DNA of 64,000 nucleotides from CAWIMX01 sp963792785 (GTDB taxonomy: Bacteria; Acidobacteriota; Vicinamibacteria; Vicinamibacterales; CAVVIG01). The position numbers and the translations under genes were made by a program. Positions 50,692 through 60,271 of this stretch are shown in pieces. The notes beneath the pieces were generated by a model. It was not told where the DNA came from. It saw only the letters and a list, made by a program, of their open reading frames with translations, and ran no database searches. The stretch is taken from assembly GCA_963792785.1 (NCBI GenBank), contig CAWBXO010000002.1:62001-126000 (forward strand). Reading direction: 5' to 3'. Numbering within the stretch: position 1 is the stretch's first letter; each line of letters begins with the position of its first letter.

Positions 50692-52851
50692 CTAGCGCGG
50701 CACCTCGACGCGCAGCTCGGCGCCGAAGAGCATCGTCCGGTCGTTGTCGCGAGCGGCCCACGCGAGCAGCGTCCGGACGTCCCTCCGCACGACCGCGTCG
50801 AAGACGGTCTGCCCGTTCACCACCACCGTCACCGCGCGATCGAGATCGAACTGATCGGGCGACAGCAGCAGCGTGAAGGCGGCCACGCCTCTCGTCGAGG
50901 CGTCCACGCGGTTCCCCGTTCGCGCGACGTCGACGCGGCCCGATGCGCGCTGCGGCGGGAACATCGCGTCAGCCTCCCCCGCCAGGACCGTCGGCGCGTA
51001 CCGTCCGGTCAGCCGGATCGACGCGCCCCCGCGCTCGACCGTCAGCAGCAGCGGCCGCCCTGCCGGATAGTCGTGCAGCACGCCGGCCAGATCGGTGCCG
51101 TCCGACGTCGGCTGGCTGTTGATCGCGCGCACGCGGTCGCCGGTGCGCAGCCCGAACGCCTCGGCATTCGATCCCTTCACCACGCGATTCACGAGCACGC
51201 CGCTCCCCCGGATCCCGAAGTCCATCGCGGGAGACGACGCCATCCGGTTCACGTCGGGCAGCGGCGGAGCGTCGCTCCCAGGGCCGCCCGCGGCGCCCGC
51301 CACGGGTGGATCGGCCAGCCGGTCGATCACCAGCCAATGCGCCCGGCTCGGGAGGTTCGGCGGCCCGCTCTCCCAGCTCAACGCGTCCGGGTACGGCCGA
51401 CGCGGGTGCTCCACGACGAACTGCTCGAACGTGTCCCTGACCTCGGGCCACCACGACGTGTCGTGCCCGGCGTTCGGCTGCGGGTGGTAGTCGATCGCGA
51501 CGCCGCCGCTCTTCAGGTGGTTGACGTACGGCTCGACGGCGCTCGTCGGATACAGCGGATCGCGGCCGCCGTTGACGACGAACAGCGGCTTGTTCGTGAG
51601 GTTGTTCGGAAACAGATCGCCGTCGGCGTCCGTCGTCTCGTTCTTCAGGACCATCACGAACCCGTTCAGGGGCAGGAAGCTCGCGAACGGCGTCGTGTCG
51701 CGCATCGCCACGTAGTAGGCGCCCGTGCCTCCGTCGGACACGCCGGACAGGACGACGGCGTTCTCGTCGACGTTGTAGGCGCGCTTGACGCGATCGAGGA
51801 TCGCGCGCAGATTCCCGACCTGGCGGGCCGTCCACCACGGCGCGTCCCGCCACGCGTACGGCCGCACGCCAATCTCGTCGCCGGCGACGGCGAGCCGCGG
51901 GTTCGACGACGGGCGCGGCGGCGCGTTGGTCTCGATGCGGCCGACGCCGCCGTGCAACTGCACGCGGACGCGGTACGGGCGCGCCGGGTCGTAGGTCTCC
52001 GGCACGTCGAGCGTGTAGAAGTACTCGGCGCCGTCCGCGCCCCGATAGCTGGCCTGCACGACCCCTGTCGGCACGTCGGCCGCGTACGCGCGGCCCCGTT
52101 TCAGTCGCGCGAGCGCCTCGTCGAAGCCGATGCCCGCCGCCACGACCGCGTCCGCGGCGGACGCGGCTTCCGCCGGCGTGCGCGCGGCGAAGAAGGCCCG
52201 GAACGCCGCGCCGGCGTCCGGCGCCTGCACGCGGACGTCGTCCAGGCGGTGGCGGAGCCGCTGGTAGAACTCCGGCGTTTCGCCCGGATACCAGTAGCTC
52301 CGATGGCACGCCTCGCACGCCGTGTCGAGATCCTCGCCGGCGCCCCACAGCGCGTCGGCGTCCCGGCGCTTCACGATGTCGAGCACTTCCAGCCCGACGT
52401 TGCGCAGCGCCTCGATGCGCGCGTTCCACTCGACGGGGTCGCGATCGACCTTCGCGCTGATGGCGGCCGGCGACAACTCGACCGCCTCGGGGCCCTGGCT
52501 GTTGTTCTCGTCGCCGGGCGGCGCGAACGGGCGCCGGATCTTGAGCAGGTAGGAGCCCTCGGCGAGGGCGACGGCGCCGATCCGGACGCGATCCCAGTCC
52601 TCGTCGGTCCTCGGCGCGACGTCGACGGTCCCGTCCTTCGTGATCGTCGTGCCGACCGCATTGAAGATGTTGTCGGCCAAGGGATCGAGGAGGTCCCGCA
52701 TCAGCTCTTTCACGGAGACGACCGGAGTGAAATCGCCCCACAGGGCGGGGTCGGCCGGTGGAGGGGGCGGCGCAGGCGACGTGCAGGCGGCCGGCATCGC
52801 GGCGAGCGCCAGCAAGCCGGCCAGCGTGAGCGAGCGGAGTGCGCCGTGCAT
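50692..52851 (-). CDS. Lipoprotein fusing cytochrome c'-like, esterase and PDZ domains
   Basis: 719 residues from the ATG at 52851 (GTG at 52857 possible). A lipobox near the N-terminus (LALAAMPAAC) is followed by a helical cytochrome c'-like domain with one heme motif CEACH near 178-182. An alpha/beta hydrolase follows, about 210-520, with the nucleophile elbow LSGVSDGGTGAYY near 369, Asp in NGGRDPLYP and His in NAGHDTSWW. A PDZ-like domain (about 545-630) and a beta-rich tail end the protein. The reading frame is continuous across the junction. I know these modules separately; their combination is unusual. Confidence 0.75.
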   Translation of the reverse strand: MHGALRSLTLAGLLALAAMPAACTSPAPPPPPADPALWGDFTPVVSVKELMRDLLDPLADNIFNAVGTTITKDGTVDVAPRTDEDWDRVRIGAVALAEGSYLLKIRRPFAPPGDENNSQGPEAVELSPAAISAKVDRDPVEWNARIEALRNVGLEVLDIVKRRDADALWGAGEDLDTACEACHRSYWYPGETPEFYQRLRHRLDDVRVQAPDAGAAFRAFFAARTPAEAASAADAVVAAGIGFDEALARLKRGRAYAADVPTGVVQASYRGADGAEYFYTLDVPETYDPARPYRVRVQLHGGVGRIETNAPPRPSSNPRLAVAGDEIGVRPYAWRDAPWWTARQVGNLRAILDRVKRAYNVDENAVVLSGVSDGGTGAYYVAMRDTTPFASFLPLNGFVMVLKNETTDADGDLFPNNLTNKPLFVVNGGRDPLYPTSAVEPYVNHLKSGGVAIDYHPQPNAGHDTSWWPEVRDTFEQFVVEHPRRPYPDALSWESGPPNLPSRAHWLVIDRLADPPVAGAAGGPGSDAPPLPDVNRMASSPAMDFGIRGSGVLVNRVVKGSNAEAFGLRTGDRVRAINSQPTSDGTDLAGVLHDYPAGRPLLLTVERGGASIRLTGRYAPTVLAGEADAMFPPQRASGRVDVARTGNRVDASTRGVAAFTLLLSPDQFDLDRAVTVVVNGQTVFDAVVRRDVRTLLAWAARDNDRTMLFGAELRVEVPR

Positions 52852-52988
52852 TTTCACGTCAGCCCCCGAGCATCGATGAGGGCCAACTGTACATCGGGCC
52901 GGCCTCGGACAAGCGCTTGCCATCGCGGGAGCGCCGGGCTACGCTGCCTCGGCCGTTTGGCCCCAACCCGGAAGAGGAGACACCCGCT

Positions 52989-54742
52989 ATGCTGCGCCGC
53001 ACGCGCCTCGCCCTCACCGTCGCCGCCGCCCTGGCCGCGACCGTCATCCTGAGCGCGGCCGACTACACGCTCACCGTCAGCCAGGACCGCCTCAACAACG
53101 CGATCAACGAGCCGCAGAACTGGCTGCTGATGAACGGCAACTACGGCTCCACGCGCTTCTCGAAGCTGACCCAGATCAACCGCGACAACGTGCAGAACCT
53201 CCGGATGGTCTGGGCCATGGCCCTCGGCGGCATGCAGGACGTCGGGGCAGAACGGGCCCGAGAACGAGGTCAACCCCCTCATCGACAACGGCTTCATGTA
53301 CACGACCGACGGCTGGGGCACGATCTACAAGATCGACGCGCGCGGCGGGCGACCAGGGCAAGTTCGTGTGGGAGGCCGACCTCGGCGTCCAGCACGAGGG
53401 CAACGCGTCGCGCACCCGCGGCATCGCGCTCTGGGAGGACCGGGTCGTCGCCAACCTGCCCGACGGCCGCGTCGTCGCCCTCAACCGCGACACCGGCGAG
53501 ATCGTCTGGGACAAGCAGATCGCCAAGCGCAGCGAGTTCGGCGGGCATGGAGCGGTTCTACACCGCGCCGATGGTCGCCGACGGCAAGGTGATCATCCAG
53601 AACGGCGCCGGCGACGCCGGCACGCGCGGCTGGCTGGCGGCGCTCGACGTGAAGACCGGCGAGGAGCTGTGGCGCTTCTACACGGTGCCCGAGCCGGGCG
53701 AGCCGGGCAGCGAGACCTGGAAGGACGACCACAGCGCGTGGAAGACCGGGGGCGGCGGCATCTGGCAGACCGGGTCCTACGACCCCGAGCAGCACCTCTA
53801 CATCGTCGGCACCGGCAACCCGTATCCCATCTACGACCCGCAGTTCCGCCCGGGCGACAACCTCTACACCAACTCGGTCATCGCGCTGAACGTCGACACC
53901 GGCAAGCTGGCCTGGTACTTCCAGTACACGCCGAACGACTCGTGGGACTTCGACGAGGTCGGCGTGCACATGCTCTACGACACCGAGATCGACGGCGTGA
54001 TGCGGAAGGTCGTCGGCCACTTCGGGCGCAACGGCTTCTACTACACGCTCGACCGGACGAACGGCCACTTCATCCAGCTCGGAGAAGTACGTCAACGACC
54101 TGAACTGGACGCAGGGGCATCAACCAGGAGACGGGCAAGCCGTTCGAGTACGACCCGAAGCTCGACGTGCAGCTGTACAACCCCGAGGCGCGGGCGCTGC
54201 GCGGCGACGGGATGAAGCGCACGTGCCCGACGTGGCACGGCGGCGATCGCGCACCAGCCGCTGGCGTTCAACCCGGTCAAGGGCATCGCGTACGGCGTCG
54301 GCACGGAAGGGTGCTTCACGCAGAACGGCGCGGAGGTCGCGTCACGCGGCCCGGACGGCGGCGTCGACGCGCGCAAGAGCGAGCGGCGGCAGTACAGCGA
54401 GCGACCTGTACTACGGGGCCGTGACGGCGTTCGACGCCCGGCAACCACAAGGTGCTGGCGAAGGCGATCACGGACATCGAGATCCGGTCGGGGGCGACGG
54501 CCACGGCGGGCGGCCTGGTGTTCACGGCGCTGCAGGACGGCTGGGTGGTGGCCTACAACGACGAGACGCTCGAGGAGCTGTGGCGCTTCAACCTCGGCAC
54601 GCCGCTCAAGGGGTCGCCGGTGACCTACGCGATCGGGCCGAAGCAGTACCTCGCCGTGCAGACGAGCGGCCGGCACCTGCACCCGGTGAAGTTCGACAAC
54701 CTGGAGAACTCGAGCTACCTGTTCGTCTTCGCGTTGAATTAA
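52989..54742 (+). pseudogene. PQQ-dependent methanol/ethanol-type dehydrogenase with eight +1 frameshifts
   Basis: Homology runs from the signal peptide (LALTVAAALAATVILSAAD) to FDNLENSSYLFVFALN but changes frame near 53246, 53348, 53544, 54081, 54115, 54241, 54400 and 54439. Each change is one extra base, often in a short G or C run. Removing all eight gives about 581 residues, the family's normal length, with WRFYTVPEPGEPGSETW, GTGNPYPIYDP and DSWDFDE segments intact. Frames are consistent: eight insertions shift the frame by two, as observed. Real decay or assembly error cannot be told apart here. The stop is 4 bases from the convergent cytochrome gene. Confidence 0.8.
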
Positions 54743-54746
54743 GGCG

Positions 54747-55289
54747 CTATTCGGGGAACTCGTCGCGGCAGACGTCGACCTCGGAGCCCCAGAACTCGAC
54801 GCACGCCGCGTGGTTCATCGGGCCCTTGCCGACGACCTTCGCGAAGAGAAAATCCGCGAGCTGCTCGATCTCGCGCGGCTGCAACGTCGCCGCGGGATCG
54901 GGCAGCGCCAGGTTCCGCTGGTCCAGATCGGCCTTCGTCGTGCCGTTGCAGCGATCGTCGGTGTACGACAGGCGATCGAACGCGGGCATCTCCCGGCCCG
55001 GCCGGCCGCACTTGATCGCATAGATGATGGCGGCCCGGCCCAGGCGCGTCGTGCGCAGGTTCGCGCCCGACGGCATCTGCGTGTCCATGTTGCGCCCGTC
55101 GCCCGCCCAGCCGTGGCACGCCTGGCAGTCGGCTTTCTGCCGGTAGATGCGCATGCCCGCCGCGATGTCGTTGGGGCTGGGCTCGGCCGCCTGATCCTGC
55201 GCGCGGAGCTGTGCGCCGCCGGCGGCGCACAGCGCGGCGGCGAGCGCGAGCGCGCCGGCCGCCATCGTCGATCGAATCCTCAGACTCAT
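54747..55289 (-). CDS. Monoheme cytochrome c
   Basis: 180 residues with signal peptide (AAGALALAAALCAAGG). The heme site is C55-QA-C58-H59 (DCQACHGWAGDG), with a probable Met ligand in GREMPAFDRL. Two further Cys near the C-terminus (HAACVEFWGSEVDVC) may form a disulfide. Such cytochromes accept electrons from PQQ dehydrogenases, and one is encoded convergently next door, so partnership is likely though not by shared operon. It lies 11 bases after the GGT gene. Confidence 0.82.
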   Translation of the reverse strand: MSLRIRSTMAAGALALAAALCAAGGAQLRAQDQAAEPSPNDIAAGMRIYRQKADCQACHGWAGDGRNMDTQMPSGANLRTTRLGRAAIIYAIKCGRPGREMPAFDRLSYTDDRCNGTTKADLDQRNLALPDPAATLQPREIEQLADFLFAKVVGKGPMNHAACVEFWGSEVDVCRDEFPE

Positions 55290-55300
55290 GGCGCTATTCT

Positions 55301-57127
55301 CTACCAGCCGGCCGCCTGGCCGTCCTTGCGGTGATCGGAACCGGCGCGGTAGACGCCGTTGACCGGCAGATCCTCGGCCGCGGCGCGGGCGTCGAACGCG
55401 GGCGCCGGGAGCGAGGGGTCGCGGGTGAACAGGATGCCCTGATACCCGCCCACCGCCCCGCCGTTGACGGCCCGCACGGTGTGGCCTTTGGCCTTGAGCG
55501 CCGCGCCGACCAGGTTGTAGAGATTCTCCTCGAGCGACAGCACGTTGTTGCTCTGGTTGTGCGTGAACCGCGCGGCGTCGGTCGTCATCTGCACGTTCAT
55601 CCCGAGATCGATCAGGTTCACCATGTGCTGCGCGTGCGTCTCGGGCTGCACGCTGCCCCCCATGTTGCCGAACGTCATCAGGGGCTCGCCGTTCTTCATC
55701 ACGAACCCGGCGATGATCGTGTGGAACGGCCGCTTGTGCGGCGCCACCACGTTCGGGCTCCGCGGGTCGAGCGAGAACGCCGACCCGCGGTTCTGCAGGA
55801 CGAACCCGTACGGCGGCACGGTGGCGCGGCTGCCGTACATGCTGAACACGCTGTGGATCAGCGAGACCATGTTGCCCCACCGATCCGCCGTCGTCAGATA
55901 GATCGTCCCGCCGTCGGGCCCGGCCTGCGCTGACGTCTTCGACGCGGTGTTCGGATCGATCCGGCCGCAGAGGCTCGCGGCGTGTGATTTCGACAGCAGG
56001 TCCGCGACCGGCACGTTCGCGAACTTCGGATCGGCGTTCTTCGCGAGGAGATCCGCGTACGCCAGCTTCTTCGCCTCGACCATCAGGTGCCAGTACATCG
56101 GATCGGACGGCCCGAGCGCGGCCAGGCTCGTGCCGAGCTTCGGCACGCACACCTCGAGGATGTTGAGCATCTCGAGCGCGGCGAAGCCCTGGCCCGGCGG
56201 CGGCAGCTCGAAGACGTCGTAGCCGTGATAGTTCGTGGAGATCGGCTCCACCCATTCCGACTGGAAGCCCGACGAGATCGTCGGCGGTCATGACGCCGCC
56301 GTTCGCCTGTACCTTCGCGGACGATGGCCTGCGCGATGTCGCCTTTGTAGAACGCGTCGCGCCCCTGCTGCTGAATCAGGCGAAGCGCGGCCGCCAGCCC
56401 GGGATTGCGGATGATCTGATACAACGCCGGCGCCTGATCGCCGACGAGGAACGCCGCCCGCGAGTCCGGATCGGCGCGCAGGCCGTTCACGACGCTCCTG
56501 CAGGTCGGCGTGGCGGCGCTCGGCCTGGCCCCAGCCCTCGTCCGCGATGCGCGCGGCGCGCTCGAGCGTGTCCTTGAACGTCATCGTGCCGAAGCGTTCG
56601 AGGAGCGCGGCGTAGCCCGACACGGCGCCCGGCACGCTGGCGGAGTTCACGCCGCTCGTCGGAACCCGCTCGACGCCGAGCTTCTCCCTGAAGAACTCCG
56701 GCGTCCAGCCCGCCGGCGCCCAGCCCGCGGAGTTCAGCGCGTACAGCTTCTTCTCCCGGGCCACATAGACCAGCGCGAACAGGTCGCCGCCGATGCCCGT
56801 GTCGTTCTGCGACGTCACGTCGAGCACGGCGCCGGTCGCCACGGCGGCGTCGATCGCGTTGCCGCCCCGCCGCAGAATCTCGAGCCCGGCCTCCGCCGCC
56901 AGGGGATCGCTCGTCGCGACGATGCCGTGGCGGGCGAGCACTTCGGAGCGCCCTTGCGCCAGCCAGCCCTGCGCACGCGAGCCAGGAACCGCGGGAATGA
57001 GCGTCCCGGGTTGCGGCGCCTCCGCCGTCGGCGCGCCGAACGCGTTGGGCGATTGCGCGATGGGGGTGGCGACGAGGGACACCGCGGCCGCCGCCGCCAC
57101 CATCAGGGAGACATGCCTTGCCGCCAT
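55301..57127 (-). pseudogene. ggt: Gamma-glutamyltranspeptidase with three +1 frameshifts
   Basis: From the ATG at 57127 (GGAGGAAT upstream) there is a signal peptide, then GGT landmarks GIVATSDPLAAEAGLEILRR, QNDTGIGGDLF and SASVPGAVSGY. Single extra bases near 56497, 56316 and 56269 move the frame twice and then restore it. The C-terminal half holds the self-processing site, with the catalytic Thr in DGGTIYLTTADRWGN, and the motif FGNMGGSVQPETH. Corrected length is about 607 residues, normal for the family. Periplasmic glutathione hydrolysis would be lost if the insertions are real. Confidence 0.8.
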
Positions 57128-57229
57128 GCGGGATTCCTCCTGGAAATGACGGCACATCATCTCGTACTCCCCTGGTGGCGACGAAGGGATTCTCGAGGGC
57201 GATGGGGCCGAAGCGGCCGTCGCCTCTGC

Positions 57230-57235
57230 GATAAT
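57230..57235 (+). promoter_or_regulatory. Candidate -10 box (GATAAT)
   Basis: GATAAT ends 8 bases before the GTG start of recQ, implying a leaderless or near-leaderless transcript. Confidence 0.35.
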
Positions 57236-57243
57236 CAACGGAC

Positions 57244-59073
57244 GTGCCCGCGGTTTCCCCTCTCGAAGACGTCGTCGCCCGCTACTGGGGCTACACCTCG
57301 TTCCGTCCGCTCCAGCGCGAGGCCATGGACGCCGTTCTGGCCGGACGCGACTCGGTCGTCGTCCTGCCGACCGGCGGCGGCAAATCGCTCTGCTTCCAGG
57401 CGCCGGCGCTCGTCCGCCCCGGCCTCGCCGTCGTCGTCTCGCCGCTCATCTCCCTGATGAAGGATCAGGTGGACACGCTCGTCGGCAACGGCGTGGCCGC
57501 CGCGCTCTACAACAGCTCGCTCGACGCGTCGGAGAAGTCGCGCGTGGCCGCGGGCCTGCGCGCGGGCGCATACCGGCTGCTCTACGTGTCGCCCGAGCGG
57601 CTGGTCGGCGAGGGCGGCGGCGGGTTCCTCAATCTGCTGCGGCAGGCGGGCGTGAGCTTCGTCGCCGTGGACGAGGCGCACTGCATCAGCCAGTGGGGGC
57701 ATGACTTCCGCCCGGAGTACCGGAGGCTCGGCCAGCTGCGCGCCGAGCTGCCGGGCGTCAGCATCCACGCCTTCACGGCCACGGCCACCTCGCGCGTCCG
57801 GCGTGATATCGAGACCGAGCTCGGTCTCCAGAACCCGCTGCAGTTCGTCGGCGGCTTCGACCGGCCCAACCTGGTCTACCGCGTGCTGCCGCGCGCCGGC
57901 CTGAAGAAGCTGATCCTCGACGTGCTCGCGCGTCATCGCGGCGAGGCGGGAATCGTCTACTGCACGTCACGCCGCGAGGTGGACGCGCTCGCTGAATGGC
58001 TGCGCGAGACCGGCGTGTCGGCCCTGCCCTACCACGCGGGGCTGGGTGACGATGAGCGGAAGCGGAACCAGGACGCGTTCCTCAGCGAGCGCGCCGACGT
58101 CATCGTTGCCACCGTGGCGTTCGGGATGGGGATCGATCGGTCGAACGTGCGGTTCGTGCTGCACGCGGGCGCGCCGCGATCGCTCGAGCACTACCAGCAG
58201 GAATCGGGCCGCGCGGGCCGCGACGGCCTCGAGGCCGAGTGCCTGCTGCTCTACTCGGGCGCCGATTTCATGCGCTGGCGATCGATGCTGACGGAGAACG
58301 GCGAGTGGAACGACGGCTCGCGGACGCTGCTGCGCCAGATGGAGCGGTACGCGTCGAGCGTCGGCTGCCGGCACCGGCACCTGTCCGAATACTTCGGCGA
58401 CCGGTACGACCACGGACCGTGCGGCGCGTGCGACGTCTGCCTCGGCGAGCTGGAGTCGGTCGCCGAGCCGGTCGTGGTCGCCCGCAAGATCCTCTCGTCG
58501 GTGGCCCGGGTCGGCCAGCGCTTCGGCGCCGGCCACGTCTCGGCGGTGCTTCGCGGCCAGACCACCGACGGCGTGCTCGCGCGGGGGCACCAGGATCTGA
58601 GCACGTTCGGCCTGCTGGCGGAGGCCTCGACGGCCGAAGTGCGCGGGTACATCGAGCAGCTCCTCGGCCTCGGACTGCTCGAAACGGCCGGCGATCAGTA
58701 CCCGGTGCTGGTGCTGACCCAGACCGGCGTGGCCCTCCTCAAGGATCCCGACAGCGCGCCCGGGTTGTCGCTGGCCCGGGAGAAGCGCCCGCCGAAGGGC
58801 TCGAAGAAGGCGCCGCGAGCGGCGGCGGGTGTGGAAGCCGAGGCCTGGGAAGGCGTGGACCGCGATCTGTTCGAGCGGCTGCGAGCGGTGCGGCTCGGGA
58901 TCGCGCGCGAGCGCGGCGTGCCGCCGTACGTGATCTTCCACGACGCCACCCTGCGCGAAATGGCGCGGCAGCGGCCGGCCTCGATCCCCGCGCTGCTTCA
59001 AGTCAAAGGGGTGGGCGCGAGAAAGGCCGACGACCTGGGCGAACAGTTCCTCGACGCCATCCGCAACGCCTGA
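57244..59073 (+). CDS. recQ: ATP-dependent DNA helicase RecQ
   Basis: 609 residues. Helicase core: Walker A PTGGGKS (42-48), DEAH at 143-146 within VDEAHCISQWGHDFRPEY, FTATAT, and motif VI QESGRAGRDG. The RecQ zinc site follows (Cys near 374, then CGACDVC near 393-399), then a winged-helix RQC region. An HRDC domain closes the protein (FERLRAVRLGIARERGV, LLQVKGVGARKADDLG). Complete and of normal length. It unwinds recombination and fork intermediates. Confidence 0.93.
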   Translation: MPAVSPLEDVVARYWGYTSFRPLQREAMDAVLAGRDSVVVLPTGGGKSLCFQAPALVRPGLAVVVSPLISLMKDQVDTLVGNGVAAALYNSSLDASEKSRVAAGLRAGAYRLLYVSPERLVGEGGGGFLNLLRQAGVSFVAVDEAHCISQWGHDFRPEYRRLGQLRAELPGVSIHAFTATATSRVRRDIETELGLQNPLQFVGGFDRPNLVYRVLPRAGLKKLILDVLARHRGEAGIVYCTSRREVDALAEWLRETGVSALPYHAGLGDDERKRNQDAFLSERADVIVATVAFGMGIDRSNVRFVLHAGAPRSLEHYQQESGRAGRDGLEAECLLLYSGADFMRWRSMLTENGEWNDGSRTLLRQMERYASSVGCRHRHLSEYFGDRYDHGPCGACDVCLGELESVAEPVVVARKILSSVARVGQRFGAGHVSAVLRGQTTDGVLARGHQDLSTFGLLAEASTAEVRGYIEQLLGLGLLETAGDQYPVLVLTQTGVALLKDPDSAPGLSLAREKRPPKGSKKAPRAAAGVEAEAWEGVDRDLFERLRAVRLGIARERGVPPYVIFHDATLREMARQRPASIPALLQVKGVGARKADDLGEQFLDAIRNA

Positions 59074-59146
59074 CGTACGATAGTTGTTTGGCTCCCCTCG
59101 GCGGATGCGACCCCTGCGGCTCTCGGGCTCGCGAAGGAAAACGGTA

Positions 59147-60271
59147 ATGCGGAAGCGGATGCGTACGGCGGTATTGGCGGGATGCGGCCTGGTTGGCGGG
59201 CTGCTCCTGGTGGGATGCGGCGCGGCCAACGGGACCGTGGAAGCGACGACGCCGGACTCGCCGGCGGCGGGGGACACCTCCATCGTCCCGATCGAAACGA
59301 GCGTGGCGGTCGCACGCGATGTGCCGACCATCGTGCGGGCCACCGGCACGTTCATCGCCGACGAGTCGTCGGACGTGACGTCGCAGGCCGCCGGTCAGGT
59401 GCTCGACACGCCGGTCAACATCGGCGACACCGTGAACGACAAGCAGGTGCTCGTGCGCCTGGACGATCGCGACGCGCGGCTCAAGCTGCAGCAGGCGGAA
59501 GCCGGGCTGGAACAGGCGAATGCGCAGCGCGAGCGCGCCCGCGCCGAGGTGGCGCGCAACGACGAGCTCGTGCAGAGCGGCTACCTGTCCCGGAGCGCCT
59601 ACGAGCAGCTGACGACCACGCTGTCGGTGGCGACAGCCGGTGTCTCGCAGGCCACGGCGCAGCTGAACATCGCCCGCAAAGCGCTCGACGACACGACGAT
59701 TCGCGCGCCGTTCCCGGGCCACATCACCAAGCGCCCCGTGGCCCGCGGCGAGTACGTGAACGTCGGCGCGACCGTGGTCACGCTCGTCCGGATCCGGCCC
59801 ATCAAGCTGCAGCTGCAGGTTCCCGAGTCGGCGGCCACCGCGCTCCAGCCCGGCATGACGGTGTCGGCGTCGGTGCCCGCCTATCCCGGCCGCGCGTTCG
59901 CCGGCACGCTGTCGGCCCTGAACGTCGCCATCGATCCCGCCTCGCGCGCGATGGCCATCGAAGCGCGGTTTCCCAACCAGGATTCCAGCCTGACGCCGGG
60001 GATGTTCGCCACCGCGGAAGTCCAGCTGCCGGCCACCGAGTCGGCCGTGTTCGTCCCCGCCGCCTCGGTGGTGCCCGTGGCCGACGGCCAGGCGTTCGGC
60101 GTGTACGTGGTCGACGGCGACACGGTTCGCGTGCGCGTGGTGCAGACGGGCGAACACGACGGCGATCTCGTGCGCATCCTGTCCGGCGTGCAGGCGGGCG
60201 ACGTCGTCGCCGCGACCAACGTCGACCGGCTCGTCGAGGGATCCCGAGTAACCCATGCGCGCACTCGCTGA
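59147..60271 (+). CDS. RND efflux periplasmic adaptor (membrane fusion protein)
   Basis: 374 residues from the ATG at 59147 with GAAGGA upstream. The lipobox LLLVGC lipidates the N-terminus. The barrel-sandwich/lipoyl halves flank a short alpha hairpin (LKLQQAEAGLEQANAQRERA), followed by the ARGEYVNVGATVVTLVRI beta-barrel domain and a C-terminal membrane-proximal domain (RILSGVQAGDVVAATNVDR). It bridges the inner-membrane pump to an outer-membrane channel not encoded here. It overlaps the pump gene by 17 bases. Confidence 0.88.
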   Translation: MRKRMRTAVLAGCGLVGGLLLVGCGAANGTVEATTPDSPAAGDTSIVPIETSVAVARDVPTIVRATGTFIADESSDVTSQAAGQVLDTPVNIGDTVNDKQVLVRLDDRDARLKLQQAEAGLEQANAQRERARAEVARNDELVQSGYLSRSAYEQLTTTLSVATAGVSQATAQLNIARKALDDTTIRAPFPGHITKRPVARGEYVNVGATVVTLVRIRPIKLQLQVPESAATALQPGMTVSASVPAYPGRAFAGTLSALNVAIDPASRAMAIEARFPNQDSSLTPGMFATAEVQLPATESAVFVPAASVVPVADGQAFGVYVVDGDTVRVRVVQTGEHDGDLVRILSGVQAGDVVAATNVDRLVEGSRVTHARTR

